From NCBI GenBank assembly GCA_003254925.1, contig QANZ01048418.1, forward strand, positions 1 through 64,000: a DNA stretch of 64,000 bases, given 5' to 3'. The notes below the pieces were generated by a model, which saw only the letters and a program-made list of their open reading frames with translations, did no database searches and was not told where the DNA came from. Below are positions 9,748 through 21,660 of this stretch, one piece after another (positions within the stretch are counted from its first letter, which is position 1; each line of letters starts with the position of its first letter). Source of the DNA: Chamaecrista fasciculata. Taxonomy: Eukaryota; Streptophyta; Magnoliopsida; Fabales; Fabaceae. Made by a program: the position numbers and the translations under genes.

Positions 9748-12700
9748 CTTACTTTTCAGATTTTTTTCATTGATCATATTCACATTTCCAGAACGTGGAT
9801 TGGTGTCTAAAACTGTGCCTAGTAAATGAGACTCACCCAAACATAATTATTCATAAGAAACCTTGGGATTTTCTTGTAATCTGTCTCGTCAACTGGACTT
9901 GAGGAAGATCTTGAAGACGCTACAGGGAAGAGAGTTGTAGATAGTGTGGAAGCAACAGATTTTCTTCAAACGTTTGTCAAAATTGATCATTTCATCACAT
10001 CAACAAACTCTTTGATCGCATCCTCCCATAACGGCCTTTCCTTTCTCTCACCGGCAGCAATGGGATAGGTCGCACAGGAGGCGACAGCGGTCAGCCCGGC
10101 GGGATTTGGAATTATGGGTTTGTTCCTAAGTGATTGATCTTATTCTTCAATCATTTGTTTCTTCTTTAAATATAAATTCAAACTTCGAAAGTTAAGTATC
10201 AAAATTGGTCAACCACAAGATATGTACATGCACATTTCAAGATGTTCAAAAACTTTTAACACAAACACATGGAAGGAAGATATTGGAAAAATGACTCACC
10301 AATAAGAAATCATATGCATTTCTTAATTGAAGTAAGGCCTTCGCGAATCACATCGATCGCATGTGAAAGGAATGGTTTGTTGGAGATTGTGCCCAAGGGC
10401 CAATCATTTTATGTGAAATGTTATGAACATTTGGATTAATTTATAGAGATAAATTATTCAGTTATCATAATTAGCATGTTTACTATGATAGCGTCCGTGA
10501 TTAATTATGAGATAATTAATCTAAATTTGTCCCAGGTCAATTGTTTTCGTGGGAACGAAAATGAACTAAGACCAGCATGACCTCGGTGCATAGAGATGCA
10601 TGCACTAGATGCTGGGACGAGAGTCATGGTGCAATTACGTAAGGGGTTACGAGTTGCTGGACTGACCCGGAGAGTCCTGCATGGGTTTAGTCATCAGCTT
10701 GCCTCTCCTGTACGCCTGTCACGACGCCTTAGACCTGAGGTCATCATTATTCCGGCGTTGCACTTGTCAGACTTTGGCTTAGTCTAACGCTGCCCGTAAC
10801 AGGGTAGCCATAAGGGCTAAGTAAGGGTTTGGTTGATTGCCGCGCTGAGGAATGTGGATTGACCAAGATGGGATTTTGTTCCTCATTAGATGGGAGATAT
10901 CTAACTGGCGTTCTCGATGAGTCTGTCCAAGGAAAAGAGTGGTCACTCAGGAAATTGGGACTTACTCAGGAAATCGAGAAAGTTGTGGTTTGGATTATGG
11001 ATGACTTTCCTGTGCCTAATCCATGACCAAGATATCGTAGGACAATAGGGTCTATGACAAGGTGGTACTAAGGTTAAGTCGATTTTGGTAAAAACGATAA
11101 CTCACGTGTTTTGGGTAGTCGTGATGGCTTGCTAGAGTCCGCTCACGACTTGTAGGTCATAGAGATGGCTTACTGCCAACTTCACGTGAGGCCTGCTGGG
11201 TCACACATGAGCAGGATCAGGACACCGTTTAAAGGGACACGAATTAGGGTTAATTCGTGGGTCACTCCGGTGGCACAATTTAAGACATAACAAAATGTTT
11301 GGGACATTAAGTCTAGTCTTAAATAATCTACAGTTGTGAAATATTTAAATTTGTGGGACAAGTTTAAATATAATAATTGTTAAATGATTAATAGGGATTA
11401 ATTATTTACAATTAAAATATTAGGGAAAAATAAATCAGATAAGGTTCCTAAAAGTTAGGAGATTATTGATTTATAAAATTCCTAATATTGGTTTGAGGGT
11501 GGCGCCTCATTTTGTGTATTTAGATTGATAAAATTGTTTTATTAATTTAAATAATGAATTTGAATTCAAAAGATTTGATGGAGATATCAAAAGATTTGAA
11601 TCAAATAGATTTGGTGAGATCTCAACTCAGGATCTTTGGAGAATCATGAATTCCTAATTGTTAGGAATGTTTTTGATTTATAAAATTCCAAGATAAAAGA
11701 GGAGGAGATAGGCGCATTGCTCTGTGGGTCCCATGGGAAGATTTAATCTTCCATTTGATTCTCAGAGATTGCATTTTGAATTTAAATTGAAATATTAAGG
11801 TAATATTTTAATTAGAAATTCAAGTCCTAAAATTATAATATTATCAGAATATCATGATTTTAGGAATATTAAAATCACCAAAAATTGTATTTATTTATAG
11901 GGAGCAAGTCGACTTGCCTCCCAGGTCTAACCCTAGCTCACATTGTGATTTTGTCTTCCTTCTTGTAGAGAGAGAGAAAAATCGACTTTAGTCTTAGAGA
12001 GAGGAAAATCGACTTTTGCCTAAGTGTTAGGAAAATTCGAACTCCACCATTAAAACTAGGGCTATTGTGAGAGAAGGAAAAACAAGGAGTTCTTGTGGGG
12101 GTTTCCTTCTGTGCGCCACTTTTGCTATTGGATTCAAGAAGGAGTTCTTGAATTCAAACACTGTAGAACGAGTCCCAGGTTCTTTTGGAGAAAAGAACGG
12201 AAGGCTAGCACCTTGTGCCCGAGAAACTGTTCGTGTGGATCACCGGCGGAGGGAGGACACTGCGAGTGGACTTCTAGGACACGCCTTGTACAACCAACCG
12301 ATTGAAACTCATGAGGTATACCACTATCTAAAAGTTTTAAATTTTGCTAGCGGATCCGTTCAGGAATTCTAGGACTAGGCGCTTTAAATTTTTATTTTAT
12401 TTTCTGCTTCCGCTGCGTTTGGCGCCTAGGATTCGCAACATGGTTTTCACATTTTCAATGAAAACTGATAGAGCAGAAATTGTATTGTGAAAGTTTAACT
12501 CATTTATGTTTATTTGTAACTAAATGGTGTAACTCTTCACCATAAGATGCATCTATTTGTTATACATTAAATATTGCAACTATTTAATGTATGTGTAATT
12601 AACTATTCATCATAGTCCATAGATGTACCTGTTTGTGATACATTTATAAATTATAATTGCAACCATTTCATTAAAGGGTGTGAATAAACATATGATAAGG

Positions 12701-13099
12701 GTATTCTTAGAAATTAACAAAAATAATCAGTAACTCACTCTTAAAATCTTGTTCTCAATGTACAGTGTACTTGTTTTGAAGATTCCAAGAAAACAATGCA
12801 AACAAACCAAAGTAATAAATCCAAAGTGTTTCTTATTTGTAAAAAGCATTTCAATTATTCTCAATAAAAACCTAATAGAGGAGCAATTGGAGAAAGAATA
12901 TTGATATTAGGCATAATAGTTGTGGTTTCCTCGGTGGTTAAGTCATCACCAAAGGAGATGACTCTTCATGATTCAGCACTTTGGAACCAAGGGAGATGAC
13001 TCTTCATTTGTTTGGTTAGATAGTGCAATTTGTTTTATTGACAAAGGGTATTTTAGGAAAACAAAGTTGACACCAACCCATACTTTTAAGTAGTAAAGA
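9748..13099 (+). repeat. Left arm of a 1.3-kb inverted duplication (split by LTR A)
   Basis: Excluding the LTR at 10378-12440, this matches the reverse complement of 53160-54440 throughout, with scattered substitutions. The right arm ends in a Helitron 3' terminus; this arm diverges from it before that point. At 9900-10130 both arms share a reading frame of about 80 codons (LEEDLEDATGKRVVD, then SPAGFGIMGLFLSD) broken by the same TAG. This suggests a gene fragment captured before duplication. I do not recognise the source gene. Confidence 0.85.
10378..12440 (+). mobile_element. Solo copia LTR 'A' with TSD TGGTT
   Basis: Begins TGTTGGAGATTGTGCCC and ends GGATTCGCAACA, 2063 bp, flanked by TGGTT at 10373-10377 and 12441-12445. 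The inverted copy of the host DNA at 53.8 kb lacks the insertion and has one copy of the pentamer, which proves both boundaries. No internal retrotransposon sequence remains, so the element recombined to a solo LTR. A TATTTATAGGG block near 11890 marks the promoter region. Tail type GCGCCTAGGATTC (subfamily with B and G). Confidence 0.95.
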
Positions 13100-14163
13100 T
13101 ATATAGTAATGGATGAAGAACTTGAGGATACTAATGAATTTCAAAATAATAATTAATAAATAACTCAAAATATACAAAACTTGGATTCTAATACGAAATT
13201 CATCCCTTACTTTTGGGATCAATTTCAGTATTTGGATTAAAAAAGTTTCAAAAGTTACTCAAGTTTTTTTTGGTGAACTAAAGTTACTCGAATTTTCTTG
13301 TAACTTCTTCCACTAAAAAATTATTATAAAATAAAAACTTATGATCTTTTAAAAGAGAAAATTTATTATTTTGTCTTTCTGTTTTCATTGAATCTACGAT
13401 TTAGTCCCTGAAAATGGAAATAAATGACTCAATCCTTGATTTTTTTATTTTTACAATCGTTAACTACTTAGCCTCTCAAGCATTATCTGCTAGCTAACAT
13501 GATGACATGGATGTTAATTGCTGGCGTGACTCTTTTCAATGCGGCAATAAAGTCTTGATTAACTGAAAAACCAAACCTAAGCTAAAGTACTACCATTGGT
13601 GAGATTGAGATTGAGACTCATTTGTGAAAATTTTTCTCACATTTGCAACTCATATTTGGAGGAAGAAGAGAAGTCAAAAGATGAATCTTAGTTGTGTTAA
13701 TGTTCTTCAACCCTAGCTGCTGCGACGACTGCAACAGATTAGGGGAAGTGACAGAGACTTAGACAAAGACTCATTGCAATCATTCTTCCTACTTTTTGTA
13801 CATTTGACATTAATATGTGACATTGCGTGGTAACACATGTGCATTTAACAGTCACATCACTAATTTAAGTAACGAAAAAAAGGTTCATGGGCTAAATAGA
13901 TGATGTTTGTAATTATTTAGAGACTAAATAGTATATTTTCATCATTCAAGGACTAAATTGTTGGAAGTGTAAAAATTGAGGTACCAAATAGCAATCTTTC
14001 TTTGTTTTAAAATAATATGAAAATAGTGAGAAATTTTTTTTTTTTAAAAAAATCTAGGTTGTGTTTGGTTTCATTGTTCTCTATTTTGATTTTTTTCATT
14101 GGAAATAGAAAATACAAGTAAAAATATGTTCGACATAGTGTTTTAAAAAATCTTCATTTAAAA
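13100..14163. other. Unassigned, probably repeat-derived
   Basis: No gene found. ATTTAGTCCCTGAAAATGG near 13401 and AAGGACTAAATTG near 13948 face each other, hinting at a worn inverted-repeat element, but ends and target duplication are not clear. Poly-T and poly-A runs occur at 14035-14050. Confidence 0.3.
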
Positions 14164-14810
14164 TCTATATCTATATCTATATATCTATATCTATATCTAT
14201 ATAGTTTAACAAAACAATGTTTTGTTCTGATGATGTGTCACTTTGTTATGGAGAGTAGCTTTCTTTCTGTTATTCCCACTCTTAACCAAGATTCGACACA
14301 TGCCACTCTATTTTATTTTCTGATTTTCTTCGTTTTGCAAAACAAAATTGGCGGCAACATCCTCCTCTAACACCTTAATTTTTTTCGATTGAAATTTGAA
14401 CTTGGACACGTGTCCGCTCCAGAAGCCATCATCAAACTTAGACTTTCCTCCTTTAAATTGTGTCACGTGTCACCTCCTCGCGCCATCATCAAATCTAATC
14501 ATACGTGTCAACTTCTCAATTCATCTTCCTCCTTACTTTGCATTCCTGACCAGACCCATACTCTAAAAAACCAAAAGCTTCCTCCTCGACATTTGCTCTC
14601 CGTTTTTCCTCTCATCCTTATTCTTCATCGTCGCGATTTCTACGGCATTTCCACTGATTTTCGATTCCGAAATCACCCAGCATTCTCATTACTGACATTG
14701 TTCTTGGGTCTGTTGTTTGGTAAGCTTCTCATAACTTCTCTGAAGAACTAAAATGAGCTCGATTTCGCCATTTTATTTGCCTCCTTCTGTTTACATTCTC
14801 ACCATTGCTT

Positions 14811-15410
14811 GATGTTCATTTTAAGTTGCGTTGTTTTGCACTTTAGAATTCTGCTTTCCTAATTATTTGGTTCGTTCTTCAGACACTCTGCTCCAAATTA
14901 CTGTTCAAGTGAACCCTAGGTATGGTATCTTTTGTTTTCTTCTTTTTTCAAACTTAATTCTGAATATTTGTTTGTTGAAAGATATTTTCTTGACTACAAT
15001 CATAAAGTTCAAAGATTTTGTGAAGCTATATTTGTGATAACATCTTAAGAGGTTAATAGCTTCAATGTTCTGACTTATACTGTAAAGTTTAGTAGCTTAG
15101 TAATTTTTTTCTTGATGTTCATTTTATGTTGCGTTGTTTTGTACTTTGCAATGCTGCTTTCCTAACTATTTGGTTCATTCTTCAGTCACTCTGCTCAAAC
15201 TTACTATTCAATTGAACCCTAGGTATGGTCTCTTTTGTTTTCGTTTCCTTTATAAACTCAGTTCTGAATTTATGTTAGTTGAAAGCAATTTTCTTGATTG
15301 CAAAATTAAAATTTAGGGCTTTTGTGAAGCTATATTTGGCTTAACATCTTAAGAGGTTAATAGCTTCGATGTACTCACTTATACTGTAATAGTTTAGCTC
15401 AGACTCAATT
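14811..15410 (+). repeat. ~302-bp direct tandem duplication
   Basis: The block beginning TTGATGTTCATTTTA at 14811 recurs at 15113, and similarity continues through GAACCCTAGGTATGGT and CATCTTAAGAGGTTAATAGC to about 15408. A further short piece (TTTTGTGAAGCTATATTTGG) follows at 15415. It lies wholly within the Helitron and looks like a non-coding leader/intron segment duplicated in place. Confidence 0.88.
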
Positions 15411-15667
15411 AGTGCTTTTGTGAAGCTATATTTGGCTTTATTTGTATATATCTATTTACCACCAGTCTTTGCAGCCAAGTTTAACTCAGACTCAATCAGT
15501 AGACAAACACCATGTGGCTGAAAGTGTAAGTAGACCAAAAAATTAGTTCTCCCCTGTAATTATCGTGGGCATAATAACCTAAATCCATTTTAATATTAAC
15601 CTTGCTCTAATAAGCTAAAACATTTTCCATATTAACATTGCAATAAGATACTAGATCATTTTGTATT

Positions 15668-15832
15668 GAGAGGAACCAGGAGATATCATCATCAAATGCA
15701 ACTGATTCACCTCCTGCAAAACTGAAAGCTGTCATGGATGATTTTGATGACACTGGCTTAGAAGACATGCTCACCCCTCAATTATCAATTTTCAGGCCGA
15801 AAAAACATATAAAGATTGAGAAAACTGACTAA
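15668..15832 (+). pseudogene. 3' exon of a captured or element gene (RPA-like tail?)
   Basis: An open stretch of 54 residues ends at TAA 15830-15832. It includes SPPAKLKAVMDDFDD, then LEDMLTPQLSIF and a basic end KKHIKIEKTD. Acidic-then-basic tails of this kind are seen on RPA/OB-fold proteins carried by plant Helitrons, but I assign that only tentatively. No upstream exons were identified. It sits about 470 bp from the Helitron 3' end. Confidence 0.45.
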
Positions 15833-16307
15833 GGGGCTGCCACTACTTTCTTTACTTACCATCTAACTACTCTTTTGTATAGGTAGAAGCAAATGGCAAG
15901 TTATTTTGAGTAATACTGCTTTGGGAGATTATAATTTAACTTACGATATTATTTTGGACTATTTTGGACTGTAATGATCTTAAACTTTCTCATACTTCAG
16001 CAGTTACTAACTTCTGCAGGACTGTTGGAACCAAAAGATGACAAATACTTCTACAGTTTCTTTTGGACTGTAATGATATTAAGGACTGTAATGATACATA
16101 CAGTTGTATTAAATTATGTATGATTTCCTGCATGGTCAATTATTGCAATGGCTATTAGCATTTTATATGCCCCTGAATATGTGATAAAGTGAGACTTTAT
16201 TAGGCAACAAGAGGCAAAATGCATAGACAAAAAGAATGTGTAGTTGGATTGTATTAGGCAAGAAAAAAAAAAAAGAACTTGTGCAATGTGCACGGGTCTC
16301 ATACTAG

Positions 16308-16636
16308 TTATTATAAAATTATTGATTCAATTAATTTAATTGACCCATAACCTATATCTTAATTATAATTAAAATAATAATAATAAAAAAGATCTAAGTC
16401 AAGATGCAATCCGATCCAACTAAGATAACCGAACCGAATTTGTGCCCGGTTCTCCGGGTTCTTGCCCGGACTGGTCTGGTCGGATTTTCATACTATGGTG
16501 GGAGGAGACCACATTATGCAATTTATTATCTTTTGGAAATGTATAAACAACAACGTTGATATTTAAAAAAACAAAAATTACAAAAGTAAAAGCAAGAAGA
16601 AACTGAATGCATTTGTACATTGATGGATGCTGGATG
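16308..16636. other. Short unassigned spacer
   Basis: AT-rich for 100 bp, then a GC-richer patch (GTGCCCGGTTCTCCGGG, 16442) with CCGGAC/GGTCTGG words. No frame is supportable. Ends in GGATG, the target duplication of LTR B. Confidence 0.3.
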
Positions 16637-18669
16637 TGTTGGAGATTGTGCCCTAGGGCCAATCATTTTATGTGAAATGTTATGAACATTTGATTAATTT
16701 ATGGAGATAAATTAATGGTTATTATGTTATTAGCATGTTTACTATGATAGCGTCCATGATTAATTATGAGATAATTAATCTAAATCTGTCCCTGGTCGAT
16801 TGTTTTCCTGGGAACGAAAATGAACTAAGACCAGCATGACCTCGATGCATAGAGATGCATGCACTAGATGTTGGGACGAGAGTCATGGTGCAATTACGTA
16901 AGGGGTTACGAGTTGCTGGACTGACCCGGAGAGTCCTGCATGGGTTTAGTCATCAGCTTGCCTCTCCTGTACGCCTGTAGCGATGCCTTAGACCTGAGGT
17001 CATCATTATTCCGGCGTTGCAGTTGTCAAACTTTGGCTTAGTCTAACGTTGCCTGTGACAGGGTAGCCATAAGGGCTAAGTACGGGTTTGATTGATTGCC
17101 GTGCTGAGGAATGTGGATTGGCCAAGATGGGATTTTGTCCCTCATTAGATGAGAGATATCTAACTGGCGCCCTCGATGAGTCTGTCCAGGAAAAAGAGTG
17201 GCCACTCAGGAAATGGGACTTACTCAGGGAATCGAGAAAGTTGTGGTTTGGATTATGGATGACTTTCCTGTGCCTAATCCATGACCAAGATATCGTAGGA
17301 CAATAGGGTCTCTGACAAGGAGGTACTGAGGTTAAGTCGTTTTGGTAAAAACGATAACTCACGTGTTTTGGGTAGTTGTGATGGCTTGCTAGAGTCCGCT
17401 CACGACTTGTAGGTCATGGTGATGACCTGCTGCCAACTTCACGTGGGGCCTGCTGGGTCACACACGAGCAGGAACAGAACATCGTTTTAAAAGGGACACG
17501 AATTAGGGTTAATTTGTGGGTCACTCCGGTGGCACGATTTAAGACACAGCGGAATGTCTGGGACATTAAGTCTTGTCTTAATTAATCTACAGTTGTGAAA
17601 TATTTAAATTTGTGGGACAAGTTTAAATATAATAATTGCTAAATGATTAATGGGGATTAATTATTTACAATTAAAATATTAGGGAAAAATAATTCAGATA
17701 ATATTCCTAAAAGTTAGGAAATTATTGAATTATAAAATTCCCCAATAATAATATGAGGGCGGCGCCTCTTTTGGATTATTTGGATAAATAAAATTGTTTC
17801 ATTAATTCAAATAGTAAGTTTGAATTCAAAAGATTTGATTCAAATAGATTTGGTGAGATCTCCTCTCAGTATCTTTGGTGAATCATGAATTAAGGAAGTT
17901 TTTGATTTATAAAATTCCAAGGGAAAATGAAGGAGATAGGCGCATGGCTTGGTGGGTCCCAAGGAGAGATTTGATCTCTCATTTGATTCTCCAAGATTGC
18001 AGTTTGAATTTAAATTAAAATATTAAGGTAATATTTTAATTGTAAATTCAAGTCCTAAAATAATTATATTATCAGAATATCTTGATTTTAGGAATAATTA
18101 AGTCACCAAATATTTTGTCTATAAATAAGGGGGCAAGTCGACTTGCCCCACACACAAGCATTCTAACCCTAGCTTTGATTTTCTTCCTCCTTAAAGAGAG
18201 AGAGAAAATCGCACCTTTGCACCCATAGAGAGAGAAAGTCGACTTTTGCTAAGAGTTAGTAAAATTGACTTGGCTCCATAACTAGGGTTTGAGAGAAGAA
18301 AAGGCAAGAAGGAGTTCTTGTGGGGGGTTTCTTCTATTCGCCACTTTTGCTGAATTGGATTCAAGAAGGAGTTCCTGAATTCAAGTGCTTTAGATTGGTC
18401 CCTGGTTCTTTTGGAGAAAAGAACTGAAGGCTGTCACCTTGGTGTCCGAGAAACTGTTCGTGTGGATCACCGGCAGAGGGAGAACGCTGAGAGTGGACTC
18501 CTTGCACATGCCTTGTACAACCATCCGATTGAAACTCGTGAGGTATACCACTATCTAAAAGTTTTAAATTCTGCTAGTGGATCCGTTCGGGAATTCTAGG
18601 ACCTAGGCGCTTTTATTTTTTTTAATTTTATTTTGCTTCCGCTGCGTTAGGCGCTTAGGATTCCCAACA
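16637..18669 (+). mobile_element. Solo copia LTR 'B' with TSD GGATG
   Basis: TGTTGGAGATTGTGCCC to GGATTCCCAACA, 2033 bp, with GGATG at 16632-16636 and 18670-18674. Closely similar along its length to LTR A, with a deletion near 17890 relative to A. TATAAATA at 18120-18127 precedes the GCAAGTCGACTTGCC block, the likely promoter and transcript start. Same tail subfamily as A and G. Confidence 0.95.
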
Positions 18670-20453
18670 GGATGGACCAAAAATGAAACGTTCAACGAGT
18701 TAAGGGAGTTTGTAATTCGCAAGTAAGGCTGGAAAATGTGGTTATAAGTTATAACAAGAATCTGATGACGCATAAGATGCAAAATGTATATGGGCAGGAA
18801 CTGCATAATAGGAGGCATGAAGACTGATGAGTTTAATATTTTATTAAGCACTAACAAGAATAGTTGGATTGGGAAATGGGAACTAATGAAATAGGTGGAT
18901 AAAGATGATAGAGTAGAGAAGAACCCGACACAAAAAAGAACGAAGTAAAATAAATAAATATATATATATATATATATATATACACTTGAATTTGGTGTTA
19001 GTGGTTCCTCCGGGATCAACATTTCCTTCTTTAGACTAACATTTGTCTGGTTCCCTTACTTCCATAAAAAAAAAATTCAGCTTCACATTATTTCAGTGAT
19101 ATATATTATATGAGGGTGAAGCAAGTGTCGACTATCAAGTTATCAAACCCCACTTTCACCATCACATAGGCGCAAAAACTTCTCTGTAAGACTGTAACTA
19201 AACCCTCAGCAATATCCCAATTCCCAACCACCAATATTCCACACAACATTCCCATCATCTTATCCTTTCTAGCTTTATAATCAGTGTATATATGTATATA
19301 TATAAAAGTCTAAATGGTCAGTCCTTGCGGTGTGTGTTTGTAAGTTTGTATATATATAAAAAACATGGAAAACTAATTGAACATGAAGGAGAAAGGAATG
19401 TACTATTTTCTATAGGTTTGAAACTCACAATCACATAAGCATATACTTTTACAGAAAAATACACAAAATCCTAAGGAGGTATTCTCATAGCCTTGAGTTC
19501 TCCATTATTTTTGTTCTTCTATTATATTATTTATTCTAATATATATGAAACTTAGAAGGTTTTATTGAGAATTCTTTCAAAATCCCACATGCAAGTGGAG
19601 ATCATGGAGTTGAGAAATCATAGCCACCAAAATTGAAGTTTGCATGCAAATTGGGAAGACATCATCATAAGCGATTAATGTAGAATGAAGATATGAGATG
19701 TAGCCACCAATGTTGAAAATGGTGTTTGATGGATTGTCCACAAATTTGGAAAGTTGGAACAAATTGGTGGAAGGAGGAAGCAACTTGACAACTTGGTTGC
19801 AAGTTGAAGATGGAAGAGGAGGTAAGTTGGTTTCCTATATATAGAGGGCAAATTCATTTCATTTTGTGTGGTGAGTTTTGAGAGTTTCATCACCATGTGA
19901 GAGAGTGGTGGAATTGTGGAGAGAGCACAATTGCATGAGGAGAAGAAAAAAATGTAGTTGTGTAAGAGAGAGGGATGGTAAAGTCCCATAAAAGGGGAGG
20001 GGGCTTCCATATCCTAGTTAGTTAAAAACAAAACAAATGTTTTTACTAATTCCACTCATAATATGCTTTTTTTTTTAATCTTTTAATGCTATTTATTTTA
20101 CAAAAAAAAAACTAAAAAAAAACAAATCTTTTAATGCTATTTCAATAATAAAATGAAATTTTTAACTCTGAAACAAATTTTTTTTTCAAGCATTAAAAGT
20201 TTGAAATAAAATTAAGAGTTAGAAATGGAAATAGAAAATTTTGCTTCCTGTCCAATTGACTTTTGACATGAGATTAACTTGGTTTTTGCTTTTAGAAATT
20301 GACACTCTGCTGGCTAAAATTAAGCTGTTGTCCCATGGCTTGGGTGATCTTATGAAATTGCTTAAGTGCTTGAGAATTTCTTGAGATAGTAGTGTCTCAC
20401 TAGTTTATGACTTGAATTTGGCTTGGTTTTAAGTGTCTCAGGACTAGTCACTA
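18670..20453. other. No recognised gene; (TA)n microsatellite
   Basis: A TA dinucleotide run occupies roughly 18957-18981. Between 19577 and 20010 the minus strand has two overlapping frames (68 and 111 codons) without motifs. A TATATATAGAGGG at 19836 on the plus strand could be a TATA box for an unseen transcript. I do not support a gene here. Confidence 0.35.
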
Positions 20454-20463
20454 GTTTATGGCT

Positions 20464-20794
20464 ATGAAGTATGGACACTTCATTTGGAGGACCTGTCGCC
20501 ATGTCAGATACGTGTTCGTGTCCGACACTCGTATGACACCCATACGTACGACACATATTTATAAGTTTCATAATATAAAATCAAATTTTTGCGATTTTAA
20601 CATAACAAACAATAAAAAATAATGACACATATAACATATAATATGAATAGATATTATAATTTTTAAAGTTTTTATCAAAATTTATGGTTTTTTAATTATT
20701 TTTATATATAAATATATGACGTGTCGTGTCATGTAATTTTAAGAACTTAATGTGTCAGTGTGTCCATGTTCGTGTCATTGTCCATGCTTCACAG
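20464..20794. mobile_element. Mutator-type MITE with 10-bp TSD
   Basis: Terminal regions TGAAGTATGGACAC and the reverse complement of GTCCATGCTTCACAG match with one or two differences. Exact GTTTATGGCT copies lie at 20454-20463 and 20795-20804. 331 bp, non-coding. Its interior is full of CGTGTC/GACACG words (ACGTGTTCGTGTCCGACAC), which mirror at the right end (GACGTGTCGTGTC). Confidence 0.75.
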
Positions 20795-21036
20795 GTTTAT
20801 GGCTTAATTTTTGGGTTAAAAGCTATCTAATTTTCCTGTTAGTGTCTTCACTGGTGACTGGTTTATATTATGATTTAATCTTAATTTTGTGCTTGAAACT
20901 TTAGGTATGAACATGTGAGATCCTAGAATTTTTAGAGTGGAGTTTTAGAGAGATTAGAGTTATATTAGAGAAACATAGTGTTTTAGATAGAGTTTTTGGA
21001 TAATATTAAGATCTTTTAGTTTAGAATTTTTAAAAA

Positions 21037-21660
21037 CTAGTATAAGACCCGTGCATTCGCACAGGTTTTTTCCTGACAATTTATATAATTGGGAGCGGCC
21101 TAATACAATGCATAGGGATATACAATTCTGTTGCATTAACTAATGAGAACCTGACCTCAATCTTGGACATGTATATGTACTCAAATATTAACATTTCTGT
21201 ATGATCCAAACATCTATATGTATACCATATTTTTTGGTCAACTGAGAATTTGGATCTTTTAACATCTATGTAGGATCCAAACATCTATATATATACCAAA
21301 CATCTATACCATATTAACATCTATGTAGGATCCAAACATCCATATTTTTTGGTCAACTGAGAATTTGGATCTTATAACATATGATATTTAAAACAATTAA
21401 TGCAGTTTATGAAAAGATTAGAAAAAAAGTAAAAAGAAAAAATATGAATTTCATACACTTGATTAATTTTGGAGCACTAATATAAAAAAAAATGATTAAT
21501 TTTGGAGCCCAATCTTTATCTACATCTTCACAAAGTATCACACTTTAGAGAATTCAAATATGTATATAGAGTTGCAAAATATGGGTATTCAATGCTTGAC
21601 GATTCTCCATAATACTCACAACCACATTGTTCAATTCTCCTGCAAAAATCGGTGCAACTG
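21037..21660 (-). mobile_element. Helitron 3' end, minus strand
   Basis: Reading the minus strand, GTGCGAATGCAC, GGGTCTTATA and CTAG|T end at 21037, the same layout as the Helitron end at 16307. The element extends to the right. Its interior has a twice-repeated phrase ATCTATGTAGGATCCAAACATC (21260-21345). It is interrupted at 21661 by LTR C and no 5' end was identified. Confidence 0.6.

Larger units (their letters stand above)
14164..16307 (+). mobile_element. Non-autonomous Helitron
   Basis: The 3' end is firm: a GTGCA-ATG-TGCAC hairpin (16281-16293), then GGGTCTCATA and CTAG (16304-16307) before T. The likely 5' end is the TCTATATCTATATC run at 14164, preceded by A, which gives the A|TC...CTAG|T pattern. 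The interior holds a 300-bp tandem duplication and a coding exon tail (separate entries) but no Rep/helicase. The 5' boundary is inferred. Confidence 0.6.

Noticed and set aside
12067..12372. Similar 60-100-codon frames in copia LTRs A and B (for example 18411-18599)
   Set aside because: The frames are shared only because the LTR DNA is shared. There is no known protein motif, and the region is the transcript leader near the LTR 3' end, so I do not call an LTR-encoded protein.
13360..13990. Inverted-repeat transposon
   Set aside because: Only short facing matches (ATTTAGTCC / GGACTAAAT), no defined ends and no target duplication.
19577..20010. Possible minus-strand small protein gene
   Set aside because: Two overlapping frames, no motif, no convincing splice or promoter arrangement.
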